A DNA stretch of 64,000 nt, from the NCBI RefSeq assembly GCF_005222835.1, contig NZ_STGA01000029.1:248001-312000 (forward strand), written 5' to 3'. The notes beneath the pieces were generated by a model. It made no database searches, was not told where the DNA came from, and was given only the letters and a program-made list of their open reading frames with translations. The DNA comes from Rhizobium sp. FKY42 (lineage in GTDB: Bacteria > Pseudomonadota > Alphaproteobacteria > Rhizobiales > Rhizobiaceae). Positions 42,530 through 52,150 of this stretch are shown here, in pieces; within the stretch, counting starts at the first letter, position 1; every line of letters begins with the position of its first letter. A program made the position numbers and the translations under genes.

Positions 42530-42560
42530 GGCGCCCCTGTAGGATCGCGGGGCGCCATTT
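42530..42560 (+). terminator. Probable terminator after pepN
   Basis: A perfect 8-bp stem (GGCGCCCC/GGGGCGCC) with an 11-base loop, followed by ATTTCC. The T tract is short, so some readthrough into pleC is possible. Confidence 0.55.
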
Positions 42561-42678
42561 CCGCAATATGGTTAACTTTTTCTTAAAACCGCATCTGGAC
42601 AAGGCGAATCTGCAATGATTCACTGCCCTCGGATCGCAACATGATTTGCGAATCACTCACGAGGGATCAAGCAAAGCG

Positions 42679-45030
42679 ATGGCGGACGTGCAGCGGGAAA
42701 CCGCGGCCGAAGGGCGGCTGTTTTTCAAATTCTGGGATCGGATGCTGCTGAGGTTTCTGGTCATCGGAGACAGATCGCTGCGTATTGGTCAGCGTCTGCA
42801 GGCCATTCCGAACCTGGATGTCTGGCTCAAGCGTGCTATCCCCGTCCTCATCATCGCCTTTCTGAGCGTCATTGCCATTTCCCGCCTGATGGGTCTTGTG
42901 TCTGAGCGCGCCCGGATGGAAGAGGATGCCAGGCAGACTACGGCCCTTCTGGCCGCCATTGGCACCTCTGCCCTACAAGGTCACGATGAGATTTTCGCTG
43001 ACGCCGATCAGGCAGCCGCAGAGCAACGCCTTAAAACGCTGCCGCAGGATCTGGATCGGCAGAGCTTCATTCTTCTGGTCAACAGCACGGGCCGGATCTT
43101 CAGCGCGACCGGAAGCGCCAGGTCGTTCATCGGGGCGCGGTTTGATTCCTTCCTGCCGGAAATGGTGGCCCTGCGCCGCTTCGGCGGTGGCAATGGCATT
43201 ATCGAAACCACCTTCGAGGGCGCGCCCCATTATGCAGCCATTCGCAGCATGGGTGGCGGATTGCTGGTGGCAGGTCATTCTCTGGATGAAATCGATCAAT
43301 ACTGGCGTCAGCAGGTCTCGCTGAATGTGACACTCTTCACCGGCATTTCCTCGGTCATGCTGGTCATCCTCTACGCCTATTACATGCAGGCCAAACGCGC
43401 CCGCGAAGCTGACGAGATCTTCCTCGAATCCAATATGCGCGTGGAAACTGCCCTTTCACGCGGACGCTGCGGCCTGTGGGATTTCGATCTCACGAACCGG
43501 AAGCTGTTCTGGTCTCGCTCCATGTATGAAATGCTGGGGCTTCCCCCCGGCAACAACGTGTTGTCCTTCAGCGAGGCTGCCCGGATGATGCATCCGGCCG
43601 ATGGCAACCTCTTCGCACTGGCCCGCGCGGTCGGTCGCGGCAATTCAAAGCAGGTGGATCAGGTTTTCCGCATGCGCCACGCGGCCGGTCATTACGTTTG
43701 GATGCGGGCCCGCGCACAGGTGGTGAAAACAGGCATGGGGCGGACCCATGTCATCGGCATCGCGATGGACGTCACGGAGCAGCATCGTCTTGCCCAGCGC
43801 TATGCGGAGGCAGATCAGCGTCTGGCGGATGCAATCGAGTGCACATCGGAAGCTTTCGTTCTGTGGGACAAGAACGACCGTCTCGTCATGTGCAACACGC
43901 ACTTCCAGCAGGCCTACGGCCTGCCGGACAATGTGCTCGTTCCAGGCACAGAAAAGGCCATCGTGACCGCTGCGGCCTCTCGTCCTGTGGTGGAGCGGCG
44001 GATCGCGGATCCTGATCAGAACGGCTTTTCACGCACCATCGAAGTGCAGCTAGCCGACGAGCGCTGGCTCCAGATCAACGAGCGGCGCACACGCGATGGC
44101 GGTCTTGTGTCAGTTGGCACAGACATCACGCTGCTCAAGCGGCATCAGGAGCGCCTGCGTGAATCCGAGCGCCGACTGATGGCGACGATTGGCGATCTCT
44201 CGTCATCCCAGAAGAAGCTGGAGCGCCAGAAGGCAGAGCTGTCCGTCGCCAATGCCAACTATCTGGCAGAGAAAGATCGAGCGGAAGCCGCGAACAAGGC
44301 GAAGTCCGAATTTCTTGCCAATATGAGCCATGAGTTGCGCACACCCTTGAACGCGATTCTCGGTTTCTCTGAAATCCTGTTGAACGGCATGTTCGGCCCG
44401 GTCGGCTCGCCGAAATACAGCGAATATGCCAAGGACATCCACGAAAGCGGCAAACACCTGCTGAACGTCATCAACGACATTCTCGACATGTCGAAGATCG
44501 AAGCGGGCCACATGAAGATCCATTGCGAGTCGATCGATCTGGCGCCTCTTATCGAGGAGAGCCTTCGCCTTACCTCGATCCCGGCGCAGGAAAAGTCGAT
44601 TATCGTGACGCAGCGCCTCAGCCCGGATCTGCGCATGGTCGGCGATCGCCGTGCGATGAAGCAGATCCTTTTGAACCTTCTGTCCAATGCCGTGAAGTTC
44701 ACCAACGAAGGCGGACGCATCGAGTTGCGCGCCCGCGAAACGGCCAAGGGCCTGCGCCTCACCATTGCCGACACGGGCATAGGAATCCCGAAGGCGGCGC
44801 TTGGAAAGATCGGCCAGCCATTCGAGCAGGTTCAGAGCCAGTATGCCAAGAGCAAGGGAGGCTCCGGCCTTGGTCTGGCCATTTCGCGCTCGCTTGTAAC
44901 CCTGCATGGCGGCTCCATGCGCATCCGCTCACGCATGAAGCACGGCACGGTCGTTGCGCTTACGATCCCGGGGGACGCCGGCGTGTCGTCGACTGGAAAA
45001 CCGAGCGCACGCCCTTCGACAGCCGCTTGA
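42679..45030 (+). CDS. pleC: PleC-like PAS-domain sensor histidine kinase
   Basis: A 783-residue membrane kinase. Two helices (about residues 55-75 and 220-245) enclose a periplasmic domain of about 150 residues, followed by two PAS domains (about 270-390 and 400-500), a coiled-coil linker, the HisKA box NMSHELRTPLNAILGFSEIL with His551, and the ATPase with NLLSNAVKFTNEGG, DTGIGIPK and SKGGSGLGLAISRSL. In rhizobia this gene next to glnE is, to my knowledge, the PleC kinase/phosphatase of the DivK-CtrA cell-cycle pathway; the name rests on that context. I start at the ATG at 42679. Its 3' end overlaps the end of convergent glnE by 71 bases. Confidence 0.8.
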   Translation: MADVQRETAAEGRLFFKFWDRMLLRFLVIGDRSLRIGQRLQAIPNLDVWLKRAIPVLIIAFLSVIAISRLMGLVSERARMEEDARQTTALLAAIGTSALQGHDEIFADADQAAAEQRLKTLPQDLDRQSFILLVNSTGRIFSATGSARSFIGARFDSFLPEMVALRRFGGGNGIIETTFEGAPHYAAIRSMGGGLLVAGHSLDEIDQYWRQQVSLNVTLFTGISSVMLVILYAYYMQAKRAREADEIFLESNMRVETALSRGRCGLWDFDLTNRKLFWSRSMYEMLGLPPGNNVLSFSEAARMMHPADGNLFALARAVGRGNSKQVDQVFRMRHAAGHYVWMRARAQVVKTGMGRTHVIGIAMDVTEQHRLAQRYAEADQRLADAIECTSEAFVLWDKNDRLVMCNTHFQQAYGLPDNVLVPGTEKAIVTAAASRPVVERRIADPDQNGFSRTIEVQLADERWLQINERRTRDGGLVSVGTDITLLKRHQERLRESERRLMATIGDLSSSQKKLERQKAELSVANANYLAEKDRAEAANKAKSEFLANMSHELRTPLNAILGFSEILLNGMFGPVGSPKYSEYAKDIHESGKHLLNVINDILDMSKIEAGHMKIHCESIDLAPLIEESLRLTSIPAQEKSIIVTQRLSPDLRMVGDRRAMKQILLNLLSNAVKFTNEGGRIELRARETAKGLRLTIADTGIGIPKAALGKIGQPFEQVQSQYAKSKGGSGLGLAISRSLVTLHGGSMRIRSRMKHGTVVALTIPGDAGVSSTGKPSARPSTAA

Positions 45031-47935
45031 GGTCTACCTCCACCAGCTTGAGGTTCGGGGCATCCACAGCCGCCGAAAGCCGCTCGATCAGACCTGCGGG
45101 CGCATCCTTCGGGTCGAACTCGCTGCCGACGCACAGCCGGATGATCTGCGAAAGTTCGGTGTAGACGGCGAGCGCCTGAAGGCAGAGATCAAGATCGTCA
45201 CGGCTGATCATGTCCTGCGCATACAGCATAAGGCTTCTGCCCGTTCCCGTCAGCTGGCGCTCCTCACCGGTCAGGCTGCTTGCTCGTCCGTTCATCAGCC
45301 GGGCAAACTGCGCCAGAAATTCGATATCGATCAGGCCGCCGGGAACGAGCTTCAGATCCCATTGGTCGCGTGGCGGCTTTTCCTGCTCGATCAGCGCACG
45401 CATCTCGGCCACATCGGCTGCAATTCTGTCACGCTCCCGCGGGCGGTTCAGGATCGATGTGATCACATCATCCGCCTCACGCATCAGGCTGTCGTCGCCG
45501 CAGATCAGCCGTGCCCTGGTCAGGGCCATGTGCTCCCAGGTCCAGGCTTCCTCTTCCTGATATCTGCGGAAGGAATTGATCCGCGTGGCAACCGGCCCTT
45601 TGTTGCCGGATGGCCGCAGGCGCAGATCCACCTCGAAAACGATGCCCTCTGCAGTTGGCGCCGACAGCGCTGCGATCAACCGCTGCGTGATGCGGGTAAA
45701 ATAGCGGATGGAATCGAGCGGCTTCTCTCCGTCCGATTCAAGAGCGTCGTCATCATAATCGTAGAGCAGGATGATATCGACATCGGAACCGGCGGTTAGC
45801 TCGAAGCTTGCAAGCTTGCCCATCCCGACCACCGCGATCCGCCCGCCCGGAAAATCGCCATGCGCCTGCCGGATCTCGCTGCGCACGCCCTCCAGCGCCT
45901 TGGCGATAATCAGGTCGGCCAGATCGGTAAAGGCATGGCCTGCCTGAATGCCGCTAATGCTGCCTGTCAACAGCCGGATACCAATCAGAAAGCGTTGCTC
46001 AGCGGCAAAAATGCGCAGTCGGTCAAGCAGATCCTCATAGTGCCGCGCACCGCCGAGAAAGGTGGTCAACCGTTCCAGAAGGTAATCGCGGGTCGGCATC
46101 TGCGCCATAAGGCCTGGGTCCAGCATGCCGTCGAACACATGCGGCCTCGCGGCGATGATATCGGCAAGACGCGGTGCCGCCGACATGACCGTCACCACCA
46201 GGCTCAGCAGGTTGGGATTGTTGCCGAGCAGCGAGAATAGCTGGATACCGGCTGGCAGCGCCTTCAGAAAGCCGTCAAAACGCAGCAGCGCCTCATCCGC
46301 GCGCTTGCTTTTGCCGAAAGCCATCAGCAGTTCCGGCATCAGTTCCGTCAGCCGTTCGCGGGCCTCGACAGATTGCGTCGCACGATATCGTCCGTAATGC
46401 CAGGTGCGGATGACGCGGGACATATCGGCAGGCCGCTCGAAGCCCATCCGCTCCAATGTCTTCAGGGTTTCGGGATCGTCGTTCTGGCCGGTGAAAACCA
46501 GGTTACCATCGGCCGCCGAAAGCTTCGTTTCCTGCTCGAACAACCGGGCATAGCGTTTTTCGACGATACGCAAGATCTCTTCCAGCCTGTCACCAAACGC
46601 CTTGGTGTCGGCGAAGCCCATCATGAAGGCAATCCGCTTCAGCTCGGCCTCACTGTCGGGCAAGCGATGCGATTGCTCGTCGCGCACCATCTGAATGCGA
46701 TGCTCTACATCCCGCAAGAACCAGTAAGCCTCCGTGAGCTCTCTGGCGATCTCGGGACGGATCCACTGGGCATCGGCAAGGGCGGAAAGCGCGTCCTCGG
46801 TGCGGCGAGCGCGCAAGGGGGGCATGCGCCCTCCAGCGATCAATTGTTGTGTCTGCACGAAGAACTCGATTTCCCGAATGCCGCCGCGCCCAAGCTTCAC
46901 ATCATGACCCTTCACGGCAATTGCGCCGTGGCCTTTGTGCGCATGGATCTGGCGCTTGATCGAGTGAATGTCGGCAATCGCCGCGTAATCGAGATATTTG
47001 CGGAAAACGAAGGGCACCAGCTGGCGCAGGAAATCGGTGCCTGCCTTCAGGTCGCCGGCGATGGGCCTTGCCTTGATGTAGGCGGCACGTTCCCAATTCT
47101 GTCCCCGCCCTTCGTAATAGACGAGCGCTGCCTCGACGGAGACGGCCAGAGGGGTCGAGCCCGGATCGGGCCGCAGACGCAAGTCGGTGCGGAACACATA
47201 GCCATCGCCCGTGCGCTCCTGCAGCATGCGGATCATCCGGCGCATCATGCGACCGTAAAGCTCGCTTGCCTCCAGCGGCTCCGGCAGAATGCCGCTCTCA
47301 GGGTCATAGAAGACAACCAGATCGATGTCTGAGGAGTAATTCAACTCCTCTGCACCATGCTTACCCATGCCGAGCACGATCAGCCCGGACCCTTCACTGG
47401 GGCTGGCGGGATCGTTCAAGTTCAGCTTGCCCGCATGGTGTGCCGTGACCAGCAGGTGGTCAATCGACGCTGCGACGGCCACATCTGCCAACCTTGTCAG
47501 CCAGCGGGTGGTCTGTCTTGCATCGTGCAGACGCGCCAGATCGGCCAGCGCCAAAAGAATGCTCACCTCCCTCTTGGCGTTTCTCAGCGCCGTCATCACC
47601 TCGGCTTCCGTCGGGATGGATCCATCAGAATGCGGTTGCCAGCTCTGCCGCGCGACCTCGACAGACTCCGCCAGCAACTGTTCTACCGGTGCAGAGAGGA
47701 AGCGGGTCAACAGCGCTGGACGTATGGAGAGGCTCTCACGCAGGTAGGGAGATAGCGAAAGTGCGGCAGTCAGAAACTCCTTCAGCGCACCGCCATCCTT
47801 CAGCATGTCGGCGACCGCAGGCTCCTGTCCCGCAATCTCTTTCAGAACCGCATTGGCGGCCCTCGCCTCCGTCTGGTTGAAGACGCGCAAGGGGTTGTCG
47901 CAAAGCTCGCCCAGAGAGTGCACCTGCTCAGCCAC
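44960..47935 (-). CDS. glnE: Glutamine synthetase adenylyltransferase/deadenylase
   Basis: GlnE adds and removes AMP on GlnA in response to PII and glutamine, tuning ammonium assimilation. The start is GTG at 47935 because GGGAGG lies 8 bases upstream; an ATG 17 codons earlier is open but has no site. The 991 residues contain two nucleotidyltransferase domains: the N-terminal one with VLGMGKHGAEELNYSSDIDLVVFYD, and the C-terminal one with VVGMGKLASFELTAGSDVDIILLYDYD, each with the GxSDxD metal motif. The helical regulatory domain is between them. It is the last gene of a minus-strand run after degP, a response regulator and a kinase. Confidence 0.96.
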   Translation of the reverse strand: MAEQVHSLGELCDNPLRVFNQTEARAANAVLKEIAGQEPAVADMLKDGGALKEFLTAALSLSPYLRESLSIRPALLTRFLSAPVEQLLAESVEVARQSWQPHSDGSIPTEAEVMTALRNAKREVSILLALADLARLHDARQTTRWLTRLADVAVAASIDHLLVTAHHAGKLNLNDPASPSEGSGLIVLGMGKHGAEELNYSSDIDLVVFYDPESGILPEPLEASELYGRMMRRMIRMLQERTGDGYVFRTDLRLRPDPGSTPLAVSVEAALVYYEGRGQNWERAAYIKARPIAGDLKAGTDFLRQLVPFVFRKYLDYAAIADIHSIKRQIHAHKGHGAIAVKGHDVKLGRGGIREIEFFVQTQQLIAGGRMPPLRARRTEDALSALADAQWIRPEIARELTEAYWFLRDVEHRIQMVRDEQSHRLPDSEAELKRIAFMMGFADTKAFGDRLEEILRIVEKRYARLFEQETKLSAADGNLVFTGQNDDPETLKTLERMGFERPADMSRVIRTWHYGRYRATQSVEARERLTELMPELLMAFGKSKRADEALLRFDGFLKALPAGIQLFSLLGNNPNLLSLVVTVMSAAPRLADIIAARPHVFDGMLDPGLMAQMPTRDYLLERLTTFLGGARHYEDLLDRLRIFAAEQRFLIGIRLLTGSISGIQAGHAFTDLADLIIAKALEGVRSEIRQAHGDFPGGRIAVVGMGKLASFELTAGSDVDIILLYDYDDDALESDGEKPLDSIRYFTRITQRLIAALSAPTAEGIVFEVDLRLRPSGNKGPVATRINSFRRYQEEEAWTWEHMALTRARLICGDDSLMREADDVITSILNRPRERDRIAADVAEMRALIEQEKPPRDQWDLKLVPGGLIDIEFLAQFARLMNGRASSLTGEERQLTGTGRSLMLYAQDMISRDDLDLCLQALAVYTELSQIIRLCVGSEFDPKDAPAGLIERLSAAVDAPNLKLVEVDLKRLSKGVRSVFQSTTRRRPPGS

Positions 47936-48048
47936 GATAAGAACCTCCCAATTCCGCCGCACATGTTCAGGCTGTAGCGCGGGCATGACGATCTGTCAGC
48001 CCATTCTCACCATAAAAGAGGCAGATGCTGCATAAACAGGCGACAAGT

Positions 48049-49455
48049 TCACGCGAAAGCCGGAAACACCATCGTCGCGGTCAGACCGGGATTCTCGGTT
48101 GCGCCGACATTCGTCTGAGACAATTGCAGACGCCCGCCATGCAACTCCATGACCGCCTCGACCAGTGAAAGGCCAAGGCCCGTTCCCGGTTTAGATCGGC
48201 TTGCGTCAAGACGCACGAAGCGCTTCACAACCTCATGCCGTTTGTCTTCCGGCACGCCCGGACCATTGTCGCAGACCGAGAGATGGAGTTCCGCACCCTG
48301 CCGCTTCAGACGCATCACAATCGGCCGACTCGGCTCACCTTCGGCAGCATATTTGATGGCATTGTCGAGAAGGTTGAACATTGCCTGGCCGATGAGTTCC
48401 CGGTTTCCCTGTACGGTCAGGCCCGGCTCAATCTCGGTCACCAGCGAAAGTCCGGCCTCTTCCGCCACCGGCTCATACAGCTCGGCGGAATCGGCGCAGA
48501 TGGCGGAAATGTCCACCGGCGACATTTCCGCTGCAATCGAACCGGCCTCAACCCGGGAGATCATCAGAAGCGCATTGAAGGTGCGGATCAACTGGTCCGA
48601 TTCGCTGATGATGCCTTCCAGCGCGACACGCCGAACCTCTCCGTCATCCTCATCCAGCGCATCGACCGCCTTGTTGCGCAGCCGCGTCAAAGGCGTCTTC
48701 AGATCGTGGGCAATATTGTCGGAAACCTGCCGCAGCCCCTCATTCAGCTTCTCGATCCGCTCGAGCATGGCGTTGAGGGATTCGGAAAGCCGATCGAATT
48801 CGTCGCCGGAAACACCCACCGGCAATCGCTGCGAAAGATCTCCTGCCATGATCTTGGTGCTTGCTGCCGACATGCGGTCGATGCGTTTCAAGGCGTTCCG
48901 GCCGATGCCAAACCAGATCACCAGTGCGCCAAGTCCCATGATAGCCAGTGCCACCATCAGGGCACGCCGAACGATCCCACGAAAACGTCCCGGCTCACCC
49001 AGATCGCGTCCCACCATGACGCGCAGGCCATTGTCGAGGAAAAACACGTTAGCCATGGCCGCGTGAGGGCGCGGCGGACCCTGCTCGGTGAAAGGCTCGT
49101 AGCGGAAGGGCATGGCGGTCCAGCCTTCCTGGTCCAGAACGCCCGGTTCAACGGAGGCTACGTTGCCTGCCAGCATTTCACCGGTCGGGCTTGCGATGAC
49201 ATAGAGATTGGCGCCCGGCTGCCGCGCGCGACGTTCCATGGTTCTGAGCAGCAGATTGATACCGCCGCGATCAAAGGCAGCGCGAATATCTGCCGCCTCC
49301 TGATTGATACCTTCGCGCACCTGCTGCGTCAAAAGCCGCTCGGACATGGCCGTAACATAGACAACCAAAAAAGCCGCGCAGAGCGAAAACAAAACGATGT
49401 AGAGCGCCGACAGCCGAACACTCGTCGAGCGGAACAGCAGGCGAAGTCGACTCAT
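48049..49455 (-). CDS. Sensor histidine kinase of the degP-linked two-component system
   Basis: A 468-residue kinase with two membrane helices (about residues 16-36 and 165-188), a periplasmic sensor of about 125 residues with no known fold that I can name, a HAMP domain (about 190-245), the phosphoacceptor box DNIAHDLKTPLTRLRNKA and the ATPase motifs NLLDNAIKYAAEG, DNGPGVPE and GTGLGLSLVEAV. It starts 2 bases after the stop of the response regulator gene, so the two are a cognate pair. The place after degP suggests that it watches envelope stress, which is an inference. Confidence 0.92.
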   Translation of the reverse strand: MSRLRLLFRSTSVRLSALYIVLFSLCAAFLVVYVTAMSERLLTQQVREGINQEAADIRAAFDRGGINLLLRTMERRARQPGANLYVIASPTGEMLAGNVASVEPGVLDQEGWTAMPFRYEPFTEQGPPRPHAAMANVFFLDNGLRVMVGRDLGEPGRFRGIVRRALMVALAIMGLGALVIWFGIGRNALKRIDRMSAASTKIMAGDLSQRLPVGVSGDEFDRLSESLNAMLERIEKLNEGLRQVSDNIAHDLKTPLTRLRNKAVDALDEDDGEVRRVALEGIISESDQLIRTFNALLMISRVEAGSIAAEMSPVDISAICADSAELYEPVAEEAGLSLVTEIEPGLTVQGNRELIGQAMFNLLDNAIKYAAEGEPSRPIVMRLKRQGAELHLSVCDNGPGVPEDKRHEVVKRFVRLDASRSKPGTGLGLSLVEAVMELHGGRLQLSQTNVGATENPGLTATMVFPAFA

Positions 49456-49457
49456 AC

Positions 49458-50216
49458 TCAGCCTTCGTCCTTGATCATGTAACCGGCCCCGCGAATGGTC
49501 TTCAGAAGCGGCTTGTCAAAATCCTTCTCGATCTTCGAGCGCAGGCGCGAAACATGCACGTCTATGACATTCGTCTGCGGGTCGAAATGATAGTCCCAGA
49601 CATTCTCCAGAAGCATCGTCCGGGTCACGACCTGACCGGCATTCTTCATGAGATATTCGAGCAGTCGAAACTCGCGCGGCTGCAGCAGGATCTCCTTGCC
49701 CTGGCGGCGAACCTCATGGGAAAGCCGGTCAAGCTCAAGATCGCCAACCCGATAGATCATTTCCTGCTCGGGCGTGCCTTTCCGCCGTCCCAGCACTTCC
49801 ACGCGCGCCAGAAGCTCGCTGAAGGCGTAGGGCTTGGGAAGATAATCATCGCCGCCTGCACGTAGGCCCGTTACGCGGTCATCCACCTGTCCAAGTGCGG
49901 AGAGAATGAGAACGGGCGTATTGATGCCGCGTTTGCGCAATTCACTGATCACCGAAAGCCCATCGCGGCGCGGCAACATGCGGTCGATGACCATCACGTC
50001 ATAGGGGTTTTCCGAACCCATGAAGAGGCCGCTTTCGCCATCGCTGGCGTGATCGACCACTATACCTGTCTCTCGAAAGGCCTTGGTCATGTAAGCGGCG
50101 GCTTCGAGATCGTCTTCAATCACAAGAATCTTCATGTGCGGGACAATAGCCTCGCGACCCTGCCCGGTGGAAGGGTTTTCAGCGGGCTTCTCCATGCTTT
50201 CCTGCTGCGTGTGCAT
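49458..50216 (-). CDS. OmpR-family response regulator of the degP-linked system
   Basis: A 252-residue transcription regulator. The receiver domain has the acid pocket IEDD and the phosphorylated Asp78 in VMVIDRMLP; the C-terminal winged helix begins around residue 155 and ends in TIRGAGYMIKDEG. I use the ATG at 50216, which has GGAGG five bases upstream. This adds 27 residues before the usual MKILVIEDD start at 50135, which has no ribosome binding site. The gene lies 73 bases downstream of degP and 2 bases before the kinase gene. Confidence 0.92.
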   Translation of the reverse strand: MHTQQESMEKPAENPSTGQGREAIVPHMKILVIEDDLEAAAYMTKAFRETGIVVDHASDGESGLFMGSENPYDVMVIDRMLPRRDGLSVISELRKRGINTPVLILSALGQVDDRVTGLRAGGDDYLPKPYAFSELLARVEVLGRRKGTPEQEMIYRVGDLELDRLSHEVRRQGKEILLQPREFRLLEYLMKNAGQVVTRTMLLENVWDYHFDPQTNVIDVHVSRLRSKIEKDFDKPLLKTIRGAGYMIKDEG

Positions 50217-50289
50217 ATCCGCCTCCATCAAAAGAAAGGCACCGAACCATTGCTGGCTCGGTGCCCGTGAATGGCCCCTTGCCGATCGA

Positions 50290-51837
50290 TCAGCCTTCGT
50301 TGATCGGAAGCGCGATGAAGCGGCTGCCGCTCTGCGATTCGATCTGGAACAGTGCGCGGGTACGGCCATCCTTCCGGGCGGCGGCGATGGCCTTGGTAAT
50401 GTCGGCTGCCGTTGCGACCTGCTGGTTGTTGACGGCGGTGATCTTCTCACCTTCCTTCAATCCCTTGGCCGCAGCTTCCGAGTCCGGATCGACATCGGTC
50501 ACTGCAACGCCCGTACCATCGTCGGACGGACCGACGGTGATGCCGAGGTTGGCGAGCGCCTTCTCCGTCGAAGGCTGCGCCTGCTGCTGGCTCTGCTGCG
50601 TTTCGGCCTTGGAGGCTTCATCGCTTGCCAGATTCCCCAACGTCACCTCGACGGATTGCGCTTTGCCGCTACGCCAGATGGAAACATCCACCTTCTTGTT
50701 CGGACCGATGGCTGCAACCTTCTTGGCCAGATCACGGGCATCCTTGATCGGCTCGCCATTGACGGCGGTGATCACGTCACCCTGCTTGATACCAGCCTTG
50801 GCGCCCGGAGAACCATTCTGCGGAGACACGACCAGCGCACCCTTGGCTTCTGCAAGACCGAGCGATTCCGCAATTTCCTGTGTCACCGGCTGGATCTGAA
50901 CACCAAGCCAGCCGCGTTCAACCTTGCCGCTCTTCATCAGGTCGGCCACAACATCTTTTGCGGTGGAGGCGGGAATTGCAAATGCGATGCCGACGCTGCC
51001 GCCGGAGGGCGAGAAGATGGCGGTGTTGATTCCCACCACTTCGCCGTTCTGGTTGAAGGTCGGGCCACCGGAGTTACCACGGTTCACCGGCGCATCGATC
51101 TGGATGAAGTCGTCATAGGGACCGGAGCCGATATCACGGCCACGGGCAGAGACGATACCGGCCGTCACCGTACCACCAAGACCGAACGGGTTGCCGACAG
51201 CAACCACCCAGTCGCCAACGCGAATCTTCGCGTCATCGGCAAACTTCACATAGGTAAACTTGCGCTTGGTATCGACCTTCAGGACGGCGAGATCGGTGCG
51301 GCTGTCCTTGCCAATCAGCTTGGCGTCCAGTTCGGTGCCGTCGTTCATGACAACCGTATAGGCGGAGCCATCAGCCACGACGTGGTTGTTGGTGACGAGA
51401 TAGCCATCCTCGGAGATGAAGAAGCCGGAGCCCTGCGCAACAGGACGCATGTAGTGCGGACGGTTTCGATTGTTGCGCTCGGCGCGTTCCTGGTTGCGGC
51501 CGTTCGGCATCTGGCCGCCAAATTCGCGGAAGAAGCGCTTCAACGGATGGTCGTCCGGAAGTTCGTCAAAGCCACGGCCGCCGAAGGAAAAGCCATTGCT
51601 GGCATCGTCAGAGGCAGGCGTCGTATCGGATTTCACGCGGACGGAAACAACGGCGGGCGAAACGGCGGAAACGACATCTGCGAAGCTTGGAACCTGCGGC
51701 GAGGCAACAGTCACCGGCTCAGCATGGGACTGATAGATTTGCGCAGGAATGCCGGTGGAAAGCATCACGGCTGCGAGGCCCGCCACAGTGGTTCCCTTGA
51801 GAATGGTCTTCAGGGAGGGGCGTCCGATCTTGCTCAT
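50290..51837 (-). CDS. degP: Periplasmic serine protease DegP (Do family)
   Basis: A 515-residue HtrA-type protease and chaperone for misfolded envelope proteins. A signal sequence (about residues 1-39) is followed by the trypsin-like domain with His152 (TNNHVV), Asp182 (RTDLAVL) and Ser256 (RGNSGGP), and by two PDZ domains (about 300-390 and 425-510; LGVQIQPVT and the KGLKEGEKITAVN segment). A Gln/Ser-rich linker separates the PDZ domains. It is followed by a two-component system on the same strand, and upstream lie two palindromic repeats and the cytochrome c maturation operon, the layout I know from other rhizobia. Confidence 0.96.
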   Translation of the reverse strand: MSKIGRPSLKTILKGTTVAGLAAVMLSTGIPAQIYQSHAEPVTVASPQVPSFADVVSAVSPAVVSVRVKSDTTPASDDASNGFSFGGRGFDELPDDHPLKRFFREFGGQMPNGRNQERAERNNRNRPHYMRPVAQGSGFFISEDGYLVTNNHVVADGSAYTVVMNDGTELDAKLIGKDSRTDLAVLKVDTKRKFTYVKFADDAKIRVGDWVVAVGNPFGLGGTVTAGIVSARGRDIGSGPYDDFIQIDAPVNRGNSGGPTFNQNGEVVGINTAIFSPSGGSVGIAFAIPASTAKDVVADLMKSGKVERGWLGVQIQPVTQEIAESLGLAEAKGALVVSPQNGSPGAKAGIKQGDVITAVNGEPIKDARDLAKKVAAIGPNKKVDVSIWRSGKAQSVEVTLGNLASDEASKAETQQSQQQAQPSTEKALANLGITVGPSDDGTGVAVTDVDPDSEAAAKGLKEGEKITAVNNQQVATAADITKAIAAARKDGRTRALFQIESQSGSRFIALPINEG

Positions 51838-51982
51838 GGTTCAATACCTTTATCATCATTCAGACTGGTTGCCGGAGGTCCGGCGGCGGTGGATGACGGA
51901 AGATATAGGTGCCGTGACCTTAACTGCACGTGTCCGACGGGTGAAATGTTTGTAATGTTGCGGAGAGCGGAAACAAAACCGT

Positions 51983-52059
51983 CTAGTGGTTCGATTCCGA
52001 CATTTGCATCCGTTCGCAGCACCCTCAAGAGCAAATGTCGGAATCACGAGAACCACTAG
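51983..52059. repeat. CTAGTGG-type palindromic repeat, unit 1 (77 bp)
   Basis: The left arm CTAGTGGTTCGATTCCGACA.. and the right arm pair over 25 bases apart from a 4-base bulge (TCGT), with a loop of about 23 bases that includes GTTCGCAGC. It lies upstream of degP and next to a second repeat of the same design. Confidence 0.85.
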
Positions 52060-52071
52060 CAACTACATACT

Positions 52072-52150
52072 CTAGTGGAATTTCTGAATTTGACATTTGA
52101 TCCTCGAGTTCGCTGCGGGTGGGTATCAAATGTCAAATTCATTCCACTAG
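52072..52150. repeat. CTAGTGG-type palindromic repeat, unit 2 (79 bp)
   Basis: Arms starting CTAGTGGAAT and ending ATTCCACTAG pair around GAATTTGACATTTGAT with a 3-base bulge and a loop holding GTTCGCTGC, close to the loop of unit 1. The last CTAG contains the TAG stop codon of ccmH on the minus strand, so the repeat abuts the gene without a gap. Confidence 0.85.

Noticed and set aside
42646-42678. TTG at 42646 as pleC start
   Set aside because: The ATG at 42679 is a more usual start, and the extra residues add no membrane or domain feature.
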